Shown here: one piece after another, positions 6,569 to 7,565 of the stretch
How positions within the stretch are numbered: the first letter of the stretch is position 1
Layout of the letters: the number at the start of each line of letters is the position of its first letter
Assembly: GCA_036012565.1 (NCBI GenBank)
Contig: DASCPP010000078.1
Coordinates: forward strand, 1-7,565
Length of the DNA stretch: 7,565 nucleotides
Source: DUAL01 sp036012565
Lineage (GTDB): Bacteria; Bacteroidota; Bacteroidia; Flavobacteriales; BACL11
Direction: 5' to 3'
Notes under the pieces: generated by a model
The model's database searches: none
What the model saw: only the letters and a program-made list of their open reading frames with translations
Told to the model about the DNA's origin: nothing
Program-made: the position numbers and the translations under genes

Positions 6569-7565
6569 ATTCATTTTTAATATTTCTTCTACAATTTCTC
6601 GATTATTAGAAAGTCTTGGCACTTTGTTTTGTCCTCCTAATTTTCCTTTTTTCCCCAGCCACCTATAAAAAGCACCACTTTTTAAGCTTTCTACTTTTGG
6701 CATTTGTAAAATCAAATCATTGGTTCGTTTTGCCTGATAATCAGAATTAATATTTTGCAAAAAGCTGTCCATTTCATCAGTGAACATATCTAAATCCTTT
6801 GGTTGTTTTTCAAACTCAATCAGCCATTGATGCGCTCCTGAAGTTTTCTGATTTATATAAAGTGGCGCTACTGTAAATTCTCTAATTGTGGTTTTGGTTT
6901 TTTTGCAAGCATGCCTTAAAGCACTTTCAGCATTTTCAACTACCAACTCCTCTCCAAAAGCATTGATGAAACTTTTTGTTCTACCAATAATTTTTATTCT
7001 GAATGGTGAAAGATTTGTAAAACAAATAGTATCTCCAATTAAGTATCGCCAAAGCCCAGCATTTGTTGTTATCACCAAAGCGTAAGTTGTATTTAGTTTT
7101 ACCTGATCTAATCTTATTGTTTTTCTATTTCCATGTTTAAAATCTTCCATAGCAATAAACTCATAGAAAATGCCATAATCTAACATAAGTAACATCTCAT
7201 CAGTATGGGTTTGGTCCTGAATGGCAAAATAACCTTCTGAAGCAGTATAGCACTCCATATAATTCATTTTTGGGTTTGGAATAATTTTTTGGAATTGCTT
7301 TTTGTATGGAGAAAAATTCATACCGCCATGCATATAAAGTTCAAGATTTGGCCACACTTCCAAAATATTATTGGCTCCAGTTTTCTCCAGAATTTCGTTT
7401 AGTAAAATCAGCATCCATGATGGTGCACCCGTTAAGCTGCTTACATCTTCATTTACTGCTTGTTCTACAATTTTTTTCAATTTTTCTTTCCATTTAGGAA
7501 GTAGAGCGGTTGCCAAATCTGGCGTCCGGTGCATATTTACCCAAAGAGGGAAATTATCAATTAGG
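6566..7565 (-). CDS. GH3-family acyl-adenylating enzyme (acyl acid-amido synthetase type), partial (5' end off window)
   Basis: This is the C-terminal 332 residues of a GH3-family protein; members in this phylum are about 500 residues. The frame stays open through the right edge (…N-F-P-L-W-V-N before the Met at 7534), so that Met is internal. Numbering from it: the T35-G-A-P-S-W-M segment, C95-Y-T-A-S-E-G-Y-F103 (the ATP/acyl motif of ANL enzymes), Y120-G-I-F-Y-E-F-I, T156-T-N-A-G-L-W-R-Y-L-I-G-D168 (counterpart of plant TTYAGLYRYRVGD, with the adenylate-binding Asp), the G184-R-T-K hinge, and the C-terminal lobe ending K297-L-G-G-Q-N-K-V-P-R307, as in plant GH3 enzymes. Plant GH3 proteins join hormone carboxylates such as auxin or jasmonate to amino acids through an acyl-AMP, releasing pyrophosphate; the bacterial substrate is unknown to me. 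The TAG is at 6568-6566. The first ATP-loop motif is outside the window. Confidence 0.9.
   Translation of the reverse strand, partial: LIDNFPLWVNMHRTPDLATALLPKWKEKLKKIVEQAVNEDVSSLTGAPSWMLILLNEILEKTGANNILEVWPNLELYMHGGMNFSPYKKQFQKIIPNPKMNYMECYTASEGYFAIQDQTHTDEMLLMLDYGIFYEFIAMEDFKHGNRKTIRLDQVKLNTTYALVITTNAGLWRYLIGDTICFTNLSPFRIKIIGRTKSFINAFGEELVVENAESALRHACKKTKTTIREFTVAPLYINQKTSGAHQWLIEFEKQPKDLDMFTDEMDSFLQNINSDYQAKRTNDLILQMPKVESLKSGAFYRWLGKKGKLGGQNKVPRLSNNREIVEEILKMN

Noticed and set aside
7532..7534. ATG of a 322-codon frame as the GH3 start
   Set aside because: The frame remains open to the window edge with family-like sequence (NFPLWVN) before it, and the visible part lacks the N-terminal third, so this Met is internal.
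1..7565. A novel multi-gene system, defence island or mobile element
   Set aside because: All but one of the genes belong to known housekeeping or metabolic families, and no transposase, integrase, terminal repeats, CRISPR repeats or toxin-antitoxin pair is present.

Overview
The window is AT-rich chromosomal DNA from a member of the Bacteroidota, probably a Cytophagales- or Flavobacteriia-like marine or soil bacterium. Several signs point that way. Two putative promoters carry the Bacteroidota -7 box TAnnTTTG. Leaders are A-rich with no clear Shine-Dalgarno sequence. EtfA and EtfB have family-typical sequences of this phylum, and the NupC-type transporter has an N-terminal lipocalin-like extension that I know from Bacteroidota.

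Layout. Positions 1-2768 hold a tight leftward operon: etfB, etfA, a DUF151/UVR bifunctional-nuclease family gene, and the start of a nupC-type nucleoside transporter that runs off the left edge. The gaps between these genes are 6, 3 and 1 bases. Positions 2769-2958 are a divergent promoter region. Rightward from there come hppA (membrane pyrophosphatase, 2959-5091) and, 27 bases later, a small unrecognised lipoprotein gene (5119-5670). Positions 5671-5836 are a convergent spacer with a likely bidirectional terminator and two palindromes. A leftward deoxynucleoside kinase gene (5837-6460) follows, and upstream of it on the same strand is the 3' two thirds of a GH3-family acyl-adenylating enzyme gene that enters from the right edge.

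How the genes work together. EtfAB pass electrons from flavin dehydrogenases, such as fatty acyl-CoA dehydrogenases, to the quinone pool. HppA uses pyrophosphate hydrolysis, a by-product of biosynthesis and of acyl/aminoacyl adenylation, to pump cations. NupC imports nucleosides and the deoxynucleoside kinase traps them as monophosphates. These are mostly core metabolic genes. I see no mobile element, CRISPR array, RNA gene, defence island or toxin system.

I do not see a previously undescribed multi-gene system here. The details most worth a second look are the TTG start of the DUF151 gene, in frame one codon after the etfA stop; the unknown lipoprotein with deviant codon use behind hppA; the ion-specificity residues of HppA; and the soluble domain fused to the nucleoside transporter.
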